Source of the DNA: Clavaria fumosa
Taxonomy: Eukaryota; Basidiomycota; Agaricomycetes; Agaricales; Clavariaceae
Direction of reading: 5' to 3'
Assembly (NCBI GenBank): GCA_951802425.1
Contig: OX637795.1
Location: 4,444,501 to 4,508,500 of the forward strand
DNA length: 64,000 bases
Shown: in pieces, positions 54,613-64,000 of the stretch
How the letters are laid out: each line of letters begins with the position of its first letter
Numbering within the stretch: position 1 is the stretch's first letter
Position numbers and translations under genes: made by a program
Notes under the pieces: model-generated
Seen by the model: the letters and a program-made list of their open reading frames with translations, nothing else
What the model was told of the DNA's origin: nothing
Database searches by the model: none

Positions 54613-56399
54613 TGTTGGGCTTGTGACAGCAAAACCCCTTTGGTGTGCAAGGGTAGAGCAAAGGGTCTGTTCTGTTTCTAATGCTAATCGGTAGTCGTGA
54701 CAAACTTGTCTCTCGATGTACAGGGAATACTCCTGTAAGAGTCTAAGCATCTGGTAGTAGGTCTGTGGATTGGCTCTGAGTAGTCGGTCTTTTATCCAGG
54801 TTCTTGTGTACCGTTGGTAGTACTCAAACCAATAAAGGTTCTGTTCGATCGATGGGTGACTGGTGAAACTCTCAGGAGGGATGACTTGCGACCTTAGAGG
54901 TGGGAAGACAAATCCTTCCAGTGCGAAGTTCTCGACAGTGACGTTTGCAGTCAGACTTAGTTGAACTTTCTCAAGTAAGTGTATAGACGAAAAGATCGAA
55001 GCTAGGGTACATGTGGGTTGGCCCCAGGTCTTATATACTCTAGCTATGGGCTGTATGTGATGGATGAGTCATTGATTAAATATCAGAATTGATGGATGAT
55101 CAGGAAAGCTGCATGCTTTGCACTGGAATGCTGAGTTTGAGCAGTGCGGGTTTCTGTTGGGAAATCTTATGATGATGATGTCATCAGTGATTGGGTGTAG
55201 GCCCCACTTTGATGCATTATATCATGATCTGTTGTGTTGGGGATTAGATCGGAGGGTCTGATGATCTGTGATTGAGCTGTTCTGAGTCATGATCATCTGA
55301 TCGATCATCACGATACTGTGGTCGAGTGAAACTGATCCTTGGTCAGAGATATGCTTAGGGGTGATTGTGATGGATGGATAGGGGCTTCATCTGATCAAGG
55401 TCGAGATCAGCCTACCATAGTCACTGAATAAAAGGGGGTCTCCCTCTCCTCCACCATCTCTTCAGAGTCTGCTTGTCATGTGCTTCCAAGGCCACCACCT
55501 CGTCGAATTCTTCCACAGCTCTTCTCTCTTCGCCCCTCGTACTGGGGTCAAGGTTTCCTGTGATACCTTCCATTGGTGGGTTCAACTCGTCCCTGCCGAT
55601 GCAGACCTTTACTGGGTCCTCGACCGTTGCTTCGCCTGTGGGGATCCCTCCCACCTTGTCAAGGATTGTTCCTTGACCCAAGGTCCTTACCGACGTATCT
55701 GTAATCTTCTTGAGGACCCTCATGGTGAGTTAGCTGAGTTGCTTCTCTCTGTCTCCAGTAAGTCTGATTCTTCATAGGTTTGGATTGGGCCCCTCCTCGT
55801 CCTTCCTCTCCAACTGCCTGGGCCACCACCCCTTGGGGTGATCAGGGTACTTGGTACCAAGGTGGGCAGGATTGGGCTGGGATTGGTTCTGGTCCTGTGC
55901 ATCCCACTTACCATCCTCAGGCCCAGATCTTCAACCCCTGGGTGCCTCATTGGTGGCGCCTCCTCCATCGCCCTCCCTTCCTACCATTGAGCTCCCCCCC
56001 GCCTATTCCTCCCTCCTGTCTCCTGCTCTGGACGACGAAGGCCCTCTCAGTGCTGTGCAGGATTTGTGAGAGGCGGCCCTAGAGGCTGGGATCTGGGATG
56101 GTCAGTTCGCCTCTCATCCTCTGAGGGTTGCCCTTGGATTTGTGGGTGAGTCTGACTTCTCAGACTCTTCCGACGAGTCATGGGGTGAGGAGTCTTGGGG
56201 GTCCGAGTATAGTACGTCAGGTTCTCCCCACGACGAAGAGGGGTCCTGGCTTTCCTTTGTGTAGATAAGTATGGTACTTATCTTTCATGATAAAATATAT
56301 GTCTGGGGTTTGGCCCCTTGTCCTTGGATTTGCATGGTGTGTCTTAAGTTAAAAATTGAAATTTGTTGGCTGGGTAGCATGGACGGCACTTTCATGACA
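54613..56399 (+). mobile_element. 1.79 kb TG...CA element encoding a CCHC protein
   Basis: Inserted in the solo LTR with an exact 5-base duplication ACAAC (54608-54612, 56400-56404). It begins TGTTGGGCTTGTGACAG and ends CACTTTCATGACA. It contains a TATATACTC-like promoter motif near 55033 and plus-strand frames from 55478 to 56263, but no RT, integrase or transposase. Ends and duplication size fit an LTR-type element: a small nonautonomous retrotransposon, or a long solo LTR with coding capacity. No internal LTR pair is evident. Confidence 0.65.
55478..55777 (+). CDS. CCHC zinc-knuckle protein in the 1.79 kb element
   Basis: A 99-residue frame beginning MCFQGHHLVEFFHSSSLF with VKVSCDTFHWWVQLVPADAD, a zinc knuckle CFACGDPSHLVKDC (C-x2-C-x4-H-x4-C) and a Leu/Glu-rich end. 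The pattern is that of a nucleic-acid-binding Gag nucleocapsid. Further plus-strand sequence (55780-56263) is Pro/Trp-rich and then acidic (SDFSDSSDESWGEE); it may be a second exon or a frameshifted continuation. Function is inferred only from the knuckle. Confidence 0.55.
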   Translation: MCFQGHHLVEFFHSSSLFAPRTGVKVSCDTFHWWVQLVPADADLYWVLDRCFACGDPSHLVKDCSLTQGPYRRICNLLEDPHGELAELLLSVSSKSDSS

Positions 56400-56712
56400 A
56401 CAACTCAAGTGTAAGGTCATGATGACAATACTAAGATAAGGGGAAAAGAGTACAAAAATGGAAACGACACAGTATATATAGCGAACGCTTCGGCATTTGC
56501 CAGCGTTCCCATGCTCAGACCCTCGGGTCACATGACACACCTGGGCCCAGGTCATGTGACCTTCCAATTACATAATCCCACCACAGCCACAGGTCATGTG
56601 ACCTTCCAGTTACATAATCCCACCACAGCCACAGGTCATGTGACCTTCCAACAACCCTCCCCAGTTTCTCCACAAATGCTCTTTTTGGATGCTTATGTAA
56701 GCGATCCTAACA

Positions 56713-57969
56713 TCTAGCCCCTCTCGATCCCATTCCTTGTATCAGTGTCTCAGACATCTCTCTCAACTCTGTTAATTCCCCAGTCGCTATCAGATGTGAA
56801 CCGATGCATCCAAATATCACATATCCCCTGTACAACAATACTTCCAAAATGAATTTCCCATCCACAGATGCCATTTTGCCAGTTTACCTGGGAAAGAAAT
56901 ATGAGAAGGTGGCAAACCACGTCAATCCGATCAAAGCAACAGTCCCCGAAGAATTCTGGATTGTTTGACACCGGCATCCCAATCCACTAGCCGATATACC
57001 AACTCTTCCAACACACCCCCCCAATTTCACCCTGGTCTCCGATATACTCAAGACTGGAAAGATTTGCATAACGCAAACCCCACTGGATTTTTATGGCCAG
57101 AGGAAGAAAAACTTGTTCACTATCTTATTAAAGCCCAGGAAGATGCCTTCACTTGGAAGGAGACTGAAAAAGGACGATTCAATGCAAAATACTTTGATCT
57201 GATTATCATCCCAACAGTTGAACATGTTCTTTGGGTCTTCAAAAATACACTGATTCCACCTGGCATCTACGATGAAGTCCTGAAGGTCATCTGAGAAAAG
57301 ATAGTGGCTGGAGTCTATGAAGAATCCAATTCTTCTTATCAGTCACAGTGGTTTTGTGTGTTAAAGAAAGATGGAAAGTCCCTCTGACTCATTCACAACC
57401 TCCAGCCATTGAACAAAGTCACAATTGGCAACTCCGCCATTCCCCCGATAATGGAGGTTTTTGCAGAATCATTTGCCAGACATGGATGCCATGGATCACT
57501 CAATTTGTTTGTTTCCTTTGATCAGCGATCTCTTGATGAGCGAAGCTGAGACCTCACCACATTTCAAACCCCTCTCGGAGCCAGGCGGCTCACTTGCATC
57601 CCAATGGGATACACCAACATGATGCAAATTATGCATGGAGATGTCACGCATATCTTGCAAGACAAAATTCCACATGTAACCATCCCATTTGTAGACAATG
57701 TAGTGATTAAGGGCCCGGAAACTCGATACAAGCTTCTGGATGGCACTTATGAGATGATCCTGGAGAATCTGCAAATACGACGATTCGTTTGGGAGCATTT
57801 GAATAATGTCAACCGGGTGCTCCAGCAAGTCAAGAAAGTTGGAGGAACCTTTAATGGCAAGAAAATGACAATCTGCACCCCCAAAACAATCGTTACCAGA
57901 CACACATGCACATATCAGGGACGGATTCTGGATGCTTCCAATATTCAGCATATTCGAGACTGGTCCATG
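56713..57969 (+). pseudogene. GYP-D reverse transcriptase fragment
   Basis: Pieces KLVHYLIKAQEDAFTWKETE, QWFCVLKKDGKSL, LTTFQTPLGARRLTCIPMGY, DVTHILQDKIPHVTIPFVDN and RRFVWEHLNNVNRVLQQVKK form the N-terminal part and fingers/palm of a basidiomycete gypsy RT. The active-site YVDD equivalent is changed to FVDN. TGA codons occur at 57292-57294, 57385-57387 and 57547-57549; family arginines are expected at least at the last two. Similarity stops near 57969, where an inverted Gag fragment begins. Confidence 0.8.
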
Positions 57970-58492
57970 ACGAAATCCTCCCAGGTTCCAGCCACTCCAG
58001 CATTCAGTATCTCGTCAGCTCTCACGTTTGCCCATTCCATGGCAAACCCTTCTCCTGTAATCTTACTCAACACAAACAGAATCTTGTTGAGATCATTCAC
58101 ATAGAGTCCCTGCTTTCCCAGGAACTGTAGTCAGAGGGACCTGAGGAAGGTCCAGAAGTTCTTCTTGTTGCCGTCAAAGGGTGCGACGGCTAGGTCCAGC
58201 CTCGGCATTGGGGCTGTGGGGGCGACATCTGCCATTTCGGGTGCAGGCAAGGGCGGCGGCGAGAGTTCGGGCGGCGATGGACTCACGGGTTGGGGTCATG
58301 GTTCCGGTGTCGCGGGTGGCTGTGGTGGTGGTGGTGATGGTACTTGTTGGACTAGGCACTCGTCTAAAGTCGCGAAGTCTACGGGGGGCTCGGTAGAAAC
58401 TGGTTCTACTGGGGGGGATGGGGTTGATGGGATGACAGATGAAGGTGAGGGGTTGGTACTCGTGGACAATGAATTGCTCGATTCTGAGGAGG
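57970..58492 (-). pseudogene. Inverted GYP-A-like Gag fragment
   Basis: On the minus strand the sequence encodes a Ser/Pro-rich lead (STEPPVDFATLDECLVQQVP), then PRLDLAVAPFDGNKKNFWTF, KILFVLSKITGEGFAMEWAN and AGTWEDFV. This matches residues of GYP-A Gag up to the middle of the core. Two stops interrupt it (near 58308 and 58130). It ends at the same point where the GYP-D RT breaks off. Confidence 0.75.
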
Positions 58493-58529
58493 CTCATATT
58501 ATTCCTATCTCATATTCACTCCAGAATTC

Positions 58530-59389
58530 AGACACCTGGACCTGTCAGCAATGGCTTTAAGGATCAATTCCACAAAGTTGGCAGTGAGGTTTGGGAGGAG
58601 TGGGACAAATATTTGGGTGAGACATGGAATGGTGAGCAAATGATCACAAGTCAAGGTTGGGAATGTGTTGACAAGAATTCAGATAAAGCAGAAGGGAAGT
58701 CTCTTGTCGGTGAAGACAAGATGCCTTCCAGAAAAAGAACAGATGTTAGTGTGCCATGGGATCTGTCAACAGATCATGAGGGATGGCCCATTCTCCCTCT
58801 GGAGCTCAACTTGCCACTTCCACAACTGAAGGAAATTTTGCAGTCATTTTTAACCCTCACTTATCATGAGTCTATCTTCTGCCTCAATAAGTCTAAGTTT
58901 GACAAGCATCTTCCAAAATATAGGCAACACAACAAAAAATCAGAAGGTTGCTGTTCCCTGGCAGCTAATAGCTGACAATCCCCAAAGGTTTATTTCAAAT
59001 GAATATCTGCTGGATGGTATGCACATCCGCAAACCTTCAAAAATGCACTATGTCGATGTCAGAAGGCTATGCGATTTTCTTAATCATCGACAGACCCTAG
59101 GCCAAAAATTATTTTGGTTTCAGCATGTTCTTCCACATCACCTGAGATTAAGGTCATCAAGGCATCTGGTCAACCATCACCTGCAATCTGACCAAGAGCC
59201 TTCATTGCCATCTGACAACAAGGTGAAGAGGCTCTCTCTGAAGGGGAAGGTGCAAGAAGTCCTGCCTGTGCATATCAGTACTGGGTGAGTGCTCTCTTAT
59301 CATTATCATCACAATGCACATTTGAATTGTACAAAAGTGAGGAATCTGGCTCAGATGAGCCAGATAGTGATGATGAGCAAAGTGATGGA
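58530..59389 (+). CDS. Gene X, 5' part: uncharacterised basidiomycete protein split by a hAT element
   Basis: The frame includes GFKDQFHKVGSEVWEEWDKY, TDHEGWPILPLELNLPLPQL and KEILQSFLTLTYH. A probable intron (ending AAATATAG at 58922) leads to KNQKVAVPWQLIADNPQRFI, MHIRKPSKMHYVDVRRLCDF and VQEVLPVHIST. A second intron (GTGAGTGCT...TACAAAAG, about 59286-59340) joins an acidic tail EESGSDEPDSDDEQSDG that runs to the hAT insertion site. I recognise the layout as a lineage-specific mushroom protein of unknown role. The true start is not certain because an inverted Gag fragment lies just upstream. Confidence 0.5.
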
Positions 59390-62300
59390 TAGTGTATAGC
59401 AGGGGTACGTGACAACCCGTGGTGTTATATATAGGGTTTATCACGGTGCGGGTAGGGTTTCTTATTCTGGATGAACCGCCCACACCATGACAAAAGTGTC
59501 ACGGTTAACGGGTTGACAGGGTTTTTTTCCCACACCTTCTACTCCCTCGCCACCTCTGAGTCGTTGACATCACACAACTCCCTTGCTCACCCCGTTGTGT
59601 CCCCAGGTGTCTGGTCCCTTTGGGACTCAACACATGTCTGTCCCCACACTTGAAATATGAATTTAACTCACCCAACTTTATGCCCAGTGGCTCATCATGT
59701 CGGAGTCCAAAGAGGAGTATATTACACAGTGGCTAAGGCAGTATGTAAGGGTTGAACTGTCTAGTGAGTGTAACCTCAGCCCTCTGGCGTCGTCTTCATC
59801 CGCTTATACAAACACAGACTGCTCACCCTCCCATGCTACTGCGATGCCAAAGGCAATGGTGCAACCATCAACATCTTTATCACGTTCAAGCTCAAACCTC
59901 TCTATTTCAGTTCAATCAACATCGTCTATCACTGGCAATAGTCAAGCAAATGCAATAAGCGTCATGTCTGACAAGGAGGACGACACGAAGTCAGTCGAAA
60001 CCGACCCTCACAAGGCCCTTGGTGTGTTTTACCGTGCTTGCTATGACTCTCCTAACATCCATTTCTCAGCAGATGCTGCCAGAAGAACATGGCGCTCACC
60101 TATCTACGTTTTCTTCAAGGATGATGTTACTGTTCAATATGAGAATGGATGTCTCTATCATTTCTTTCCGTGTGCTGCTTGCAAATGCAAGGGTCAAATG
60201 GGCGGTGTCCGGCGTTTTCAGGACAAGGGCGATCGGCATTCAGCTGCAAATCTTAAGCACCATGCGATCTGCTGCTTTGGGGTGGATGCTGTTAGCAATG
60301 CTATGGAAGGCAGGGGTCGAAACGACAATAACAGCTCCATCTTTCACACGTTTGCTCGCCGGGGGCAAGAGCCTGTAGCCATGTCACATAGGAACATCTC
60401 TAATCCTGAGGCTCGGTAAGGCTTCGCTGCTTGTGTCTTCCAAAGCATCTCTGACTGATATTCAGTGCGCATATCATCAAATGGGTTACTGAGAGCAACT
60501 GGCCTGCTAAGATACTCAAAGACCGCGAGCTCCTCAAGATTCTTACAGCTGGACGTCCCCACTTGACCATTCCCTCGCCTCACACGGTCTCTCGTGATGT
60601 CAAGGCGGCATTTGGAGCATGCCGCGAGCGCATCCACAAACTCTTGCTGGAACACCCTGGCCGTCTTCATTTTGGAACTGATACTTGGTCCTCTCCAAAT
60701 CAGCGGGCTTTCGTTGCTTGGACTGTCCACTTGGAGCATGAGGGGTCCATGCTTTGTTTTCTGCTGGATTTTGTTGAAGTCCCGGAGTCACACACAGGCC
60801 AAACACTTGCCAAGGCGTTTCACACAATGCTGGTTGACTACGGCATTCAACACAAGATCCTTTCCTTCGTTGGTGACAATGCAACATCCAATGACACCCA
60901 GACAACCGTCCTATCCACCCTCGACAACTCGTTTGAAGAAGATGCACGTGTGCGATGCTTCAATCATACCCTTAACCTCGCTGCCAAAGCCCTCCTCAAG
61001 CCATTCAACCCATCACTGGATACACACAGTAGCATCCTTGCTGCTGATCCAAATGATGGTGGGGGAGATGAGGCAGTTGTCGAATTCTCTGATGCAGATG
61101 ATGAAGAGGACAATGACGACGACAGCAGCAGCAACACCGAGGATTTTGACGATGGCATCGATGAGCTGGAGCAAATGGAGAGCGAGAGAAGAGACTGGCT
61201 CATCGCTGACACCAACTCTGTCCGAGCTGTTGTTTCAAAGCTCCGTTCTCTATCATTTGCCATTATTCGTTCTACCACCATTGCACTGCCTGCTTGGCGG
61301 CGCCTCTGCTGTGTTCATAATGTCAAAGCAAGGCGAATCCCACGAGATGTTGTGACACGCTGGAATTCAACCTACGACATGCTCAGCTTCGCCTTGCAGT
61401 ACCGCAAGCCCATTGATGTGATCATGGCTGACAAGGAGTACAAGTTGCGTCGGTTTGAGTTATATGATGATGACTGGAAGATTGTGGAGGATCTTGTGGC
61501 CATTCTCAAGGTGTGTATGACCTAGTATTATCGCTCAAGACAGGCTGACATCCAAGCAGCAATTCAAACAGGCAACACTCTACTTTTCTCAGGACACAGC
61601 TAGTATTGCAGCTGTGATACCTGCCATGGACCGCATCACCAAGGGCCTCAATCCTCGGACAAATAAGTCTTATCACCCCGCTATCATTGCTGCCCTGAAA
61701 CTGGCTCGAAACAAAATGAACCGCTACTATTCACTTACTGACTCTTCTGTGGTGTATCGCATCGCCATGGTACTTCATCCTGGGATGAAGCTAGAGTATT
61801 TCAAACAAAATGACTGGGAGCCAGACTGGATTGAGCAAGCGAAATTGCTCGTCCGTGATGAATACATGTCTCAGTATGACAAGGTGACGAGTACTGCCAC
61901 ACAAGACCCCACGACCTCAGATACGCAGGATGACTTCATTGACTTCGGTGACCTCTCAGTGACAACAGCTTCCCATGCATGTGAGCTAGATGAATATCTT
62001 CGTGGCCCTGTTGAGGTTGTTAGTGACCCTCTGCGCTGGTGGTGTAACAACCGGTTTGTCTATCCAAATCTCTATCGCATGGCTCTCAATTATCTCAGCA
62101 TTCCTCATAAGTGATTCATCCATAATTGATTGTACTGTCTCTAACCGGATTCTAGCCACCTCAACAGCAGTTGAATGTGTCTTCTCTCATGGCCGGCACC
62201 TCCTTCCTCATACACGCAACAGGCTCACTGGAGAGTCCATCGCTGCCCACCTTTGTCTTGGTTCTTGGTGTCGTAACAACTTGATCACTGTCAAGGATCT

Positions 62301-62566
62301 CCTCGATGTTGTCAAGGGTATTGAACGAAAGCGGAAAAAGGCTGATGGTAATGACAGTGAGACTGAGCCTTGAGTATATAGCATTTTTAGCTAGCTCTAT
62401 GTCAAACCCCTGTACACACCCAGAAAACCGTTCTAACTGTGGTTATTAGCAACACCGTATATGTAACCCGTGGGTAACCGCTACCCCCACCATTTGTGGA
62501 GGGTTTTTGCCGGTGCGGGTAGGGGTTTGGCCAATTCAACCTGGGGGTTACCCATGCCATTCACTA
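59390..62566 (+). mobile_element. Full-length hAT DNA transposon
   Basis: 3,177 bases with an exact 8-base target duplication GTGATGGA (59382-59389, 62567-62574). Terminal inverted repeats are imperfect: TAGTGTATAGCAGGGGTA on the left and, as reverse complement, TAGTGAATGGCATGGGTA on the right. Both subterminal regions contain GGTGCGGGTAGGG and CCCGTGG words, which may be transposase binding sites. It encodes a single BED-finger transposase with three introns. Confidence 0.9.
59697..62373 (+). CDS. hAT transposase, four exons, damaged third donor site
   Basis: Exons 59697-60415, 60466-61510, 61560-62106 and 62156-62373 join in frame. A BED-type zinc finger (CAACKCKGQMGGVRRFQDKG, then HSAANLKHHAICCFG) is followed by the RNase-H-fold catalytic segments FGTDTWSSPN and FVGDNATSND, an acidic insert (DADDEEDNDDDSSSNTEDFD), and the C-terminal dimerisation region ATSTAVECVFSHGRHLLPHT with the catalytic Glu. 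The third intron needs a donor at 62107, where the sequence is ATAAGT instead of GTAAGT. Unspliced, the protein ends IPHK and loses the dimerisation region. ERVFS, usual in the family, reads ECVFS, compatible with CGT to TGT. Confidence 0.8.
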
Positions 62567-62574
62567 GTGATGGA

Positions 62575-63047
62575 GATAGTGAAGGTGGAGATGTGGTACC
62601 ATATGAAAAGTCCATGGCTGAGGGTTCTGTTCCCCCAGCCAGTGATGCTGCTGAATCCAATATCAGCAAGCCAGTGGATGTTCAAGAGGGCAATGGTGTT
62701 GAGGAGGGTGAGATGGAAGAAAGAAATCATCACAGGTCCTATCCAGGTAAGAATCTGCTTGATCATGATGGAGGACAGATTGAGGAATTGAGGATAGGGG
62801 GACACAAGCAGCAGGATGATGTAGGTGAGGGTGGAGAAGTAGAGGATCATGATGATGTTGATCATCCCACCACTCATGTGGCAGTTGAGATCCAGAAGGA
62901 GGTGGAACCCAGCCTACAAAAAGGGAAAAGGAAAGGGGTAAGCAGTGAAAAGGAGGAGGAGAGGTTCAGGTCATACAGGACCAGGGCTAAAAAGAGGGCC
63001 TCCATGGATGCCAAAAAACAGGTACTGCAGCCAAGGGGGAATGGCTG
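62575..63047 (+). CDS. Gene X, 3' part (acidic and basic tail)
   Basis: Continues the gene X frame directly after the target duplication (DSEGGDVVPYEKSMAEGS). It is highly charged: long Glu/Asp tracts (GEGGEVEDHDDVDHP), then a basic, nuclear-localisation-like region (KGKRKG, RTRAKKRASMDAKK), ending at the TGA at 63045-63047. The same codon phase on both sides of the transposon supports one original gene. No enzymatic motif is visible. Confidence 0.5.
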
Positions 63048-63536
63048 AAGATCTTTCATGGCATGCCCAATACCAATTTTCTGCCCATAGCAAAGCAAAG
63101 CATATCTCAGTGTCCAGTGTATATCACATCATCATGGAATGGCATGTCCAGGTGTTTGTCCTACAATTCTATAGAGGGTGCTTATTAGAAGGCATATTGG
63201 GTTTTTGTTACCACCCACCTCACATCGTTTAGATGGTTTATCCCCTCTCAGAAGAATACCTGGTAATCATGCAGTTCTTGAATCAAGGGGACTGGCTAAA
63301 GATCTTTCATGGCATACCCAATACCAATTTTCTGCCCATAGCAAAGCAAAGCATGTCTCAGTGTCTAGTGTATATCACATCATCATAGAATGGCAGTCCA
63401 GGTGTTTGTCCTAGAATTCCATAGAGGGTGCTTATTAGAAGGCATATTGGGTTTTTGTTACCACTCACCTCACATTGTCTAGATGGCTTATCCCCTCTCA
63501 GAAGAATACCTGGTAATCATGCAATTCTTGAATCAG
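63032..63536 (+). repeat. Tandem duplication of about 251 bases
   Basis: Copy 1 (about 63032-63283) and copy 2 (about 63284-63536) both run from CAAGGGG through AAGATCTTTCATGGCAT, AGCAAAGCAAAGCAT and CAGAAGAATACCTGGTAATC to TTCTTGAATCA. They differ at roughly a dozen positions and small indels. The first copy overlaps the end of gene X. Confidence 0.9.
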
Positions 63537-63539
63537 TTG

Positions 63540-64000
63540 ACACACTATGAGTTACAGCTCATAATGGCTCCATTGGGTGTTTGAGAGTGGAATTGTTTGA
63601 TTAGGATGAATTAGGTCCTGTATAATGGTTTCTAAGATGTCCATTGGCCAACCCTTTTGTAAGGGCATCTTCATTACCCCAAGATCCAGTTGATCGGCTG
63701 AGCCTATAGAGCTATATCTTGGCCGATGATTGGCTAGGCCCATAAGAAGGCCATCAGTCAAAATTGGCTAGGCCTTTTGGATAGGGGGGGGGTACGCTGA
63801 AGGGGGTGGCTTTGCAGCATGCCGAAGGACCCAGGTCGACTTCGGTAACGACTCCAAAAGTTGTGAGTCGGGTGGGAGTCAAGCTCCCATCCCTTCCGGT
63901 TCTGGGGACCCCAACGCAGGGAGGGCGCGGGAAACGGGTGTGGGCGAGGTCGCGATCGCCAACACCCAGCCCATCGTCGAGAAGGCATGTCACGAAGCCG
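63540..64000. other. Unassigned right edge
   Basis: AT-rich sequence to about 63780, then a G run (63782-63790) and GC-rich sequence to the window end. Minus-strand frames are open over the GC-rich part but show no recognised domain. The abrupt composition change at the G run may be the end of a mobile element entering from the right. Confidence 0.35.

Larger units (their letters stand above)
54590..56712 (-). mobile_element. Solo LTR of the GYP-C family, itself interrupted
   Basis: The LTR is recognisable in two pieces, 54590-54612 (TATCAGACTGGGTCTCACAC) and 56400-56712, and matches the GYP-C LTR. It is bounded by an exact 5-base target duplication TCTAG (54585-54589, 56713-56717), so it is a solo LTR left by LTR-LTR recombination inside the GYP-D pol gene. 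The right piece holds a 42-base tandem unit with GGTCATGTGACC. A 1,787-base element splits it. Confidence 0.85.

Noticed and set aside
54613..56399. Helitron or TIR transposon as identity of the 1.79 kb insert
   Set aside because: The ends are TG...CA with a 5-base duplication and no extended inverted repeats; there is no TC...CTRR hairpin end.
63780..64000. Ribosomal RNA or LINE 3' end at the right edge
   Set aside because: The GC-rich sequence after the G run matches no rRNA segment I recognise, and there is no poly-A tail or RT motif; too little is visible.

Overview
The window looks like a repeat-rich accessory region of a basidiomycete genome, most likely a mushroom-forming Agaricomycete. 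The reasons are short GT-AG introns of about 50-60 bases, a FunK1-type kinase-like fragment, chromodomain Ty3/gypsy elements, a Ngaro-type tyrosine-recombinase retrotransposon, BED-finger hAT and Tc1-like DNA transposons, and DUF7029/DUF7223 secreted-protein fragments. I see no clearly intact host gene apart from a gene of unknown function split by a transposon near the right end. Most host-like sequence is broken.

Region by region: 1-9.9 kb is a graveyard of decayed host genes. It holds a Yta7/ATAD2-like bromodomain piece, an ankyrin-PH-ORD oxysterol-binding protein with two nonsense codons and several frameshifts, the 3' part of a DUF7223 gene, and the 5' half of a Cdc20-like WD40 gene. 9.9-16 kb is a complete Ngaro-type element on the minus strand with split direct repeats A1 - gag - RT/RNase H - tyrosine recombinase - B1 A2 B2. 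16-19.4 kb holds fragments of a histidine acid phosphatase and a FunK1-like protein, plus two unrecognised reading frames. 19.9-32.2 kb is one gypsy element (GYP-A) carrying a second gypsy element (GYP-B) in its leader. 32.2-34 kb is a Tc1-like element followed by a 42-base minisatellite. 34.1-36.7 and 38.2-41.5 kb are two related palindromic transposons with 7-base target duplications; each carries a different host exon at the same internal position. A hAT miniature element lies between them.

41.8-44.4 kb has a tRNA-derived SINE, an HSP70 fragment abutting a paladin-like phosphatase fragment, and the 5' part of a DUF7223 gene that overlaps the 8 kb fragment by about 85 bases. 45.1-45.6 kb is a 21-base minisatellite. 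46.9-50.1 kb is a 3'-truncated gypsy copy (GYP-C, minus strand). 50.1-51.5 kb has a probable LTR with an integrase remnant. 52.5-58 kb is a decayed gypsy element (GYP-D) interrupted by a solo LTR, which is itself interrupted by a 1.79 kb TG...CA element encoding a CCHC zinc-knuckle protein. 59.4-62.6 kb is a full-length hAT transposon inserted in frame in an acidic-tailed gene of unknown function.

The most striking shared signal is that all three gypsy elements with a readable 5' end have a primer binding site just inside the LTR that is the exact reverse complement of a segment near the predicted transcript start in their own LTR (11, 13 and 11 bases). The pairing has changed in step between GYP-A and GYP-C. 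This is the layout expected of Tf1-type self-priming reverse transcription. Most premature stops are TGA where the family has arginine, or TGG tryptophan changed to stop, which suggests C-to-T decay of methylated DNA.
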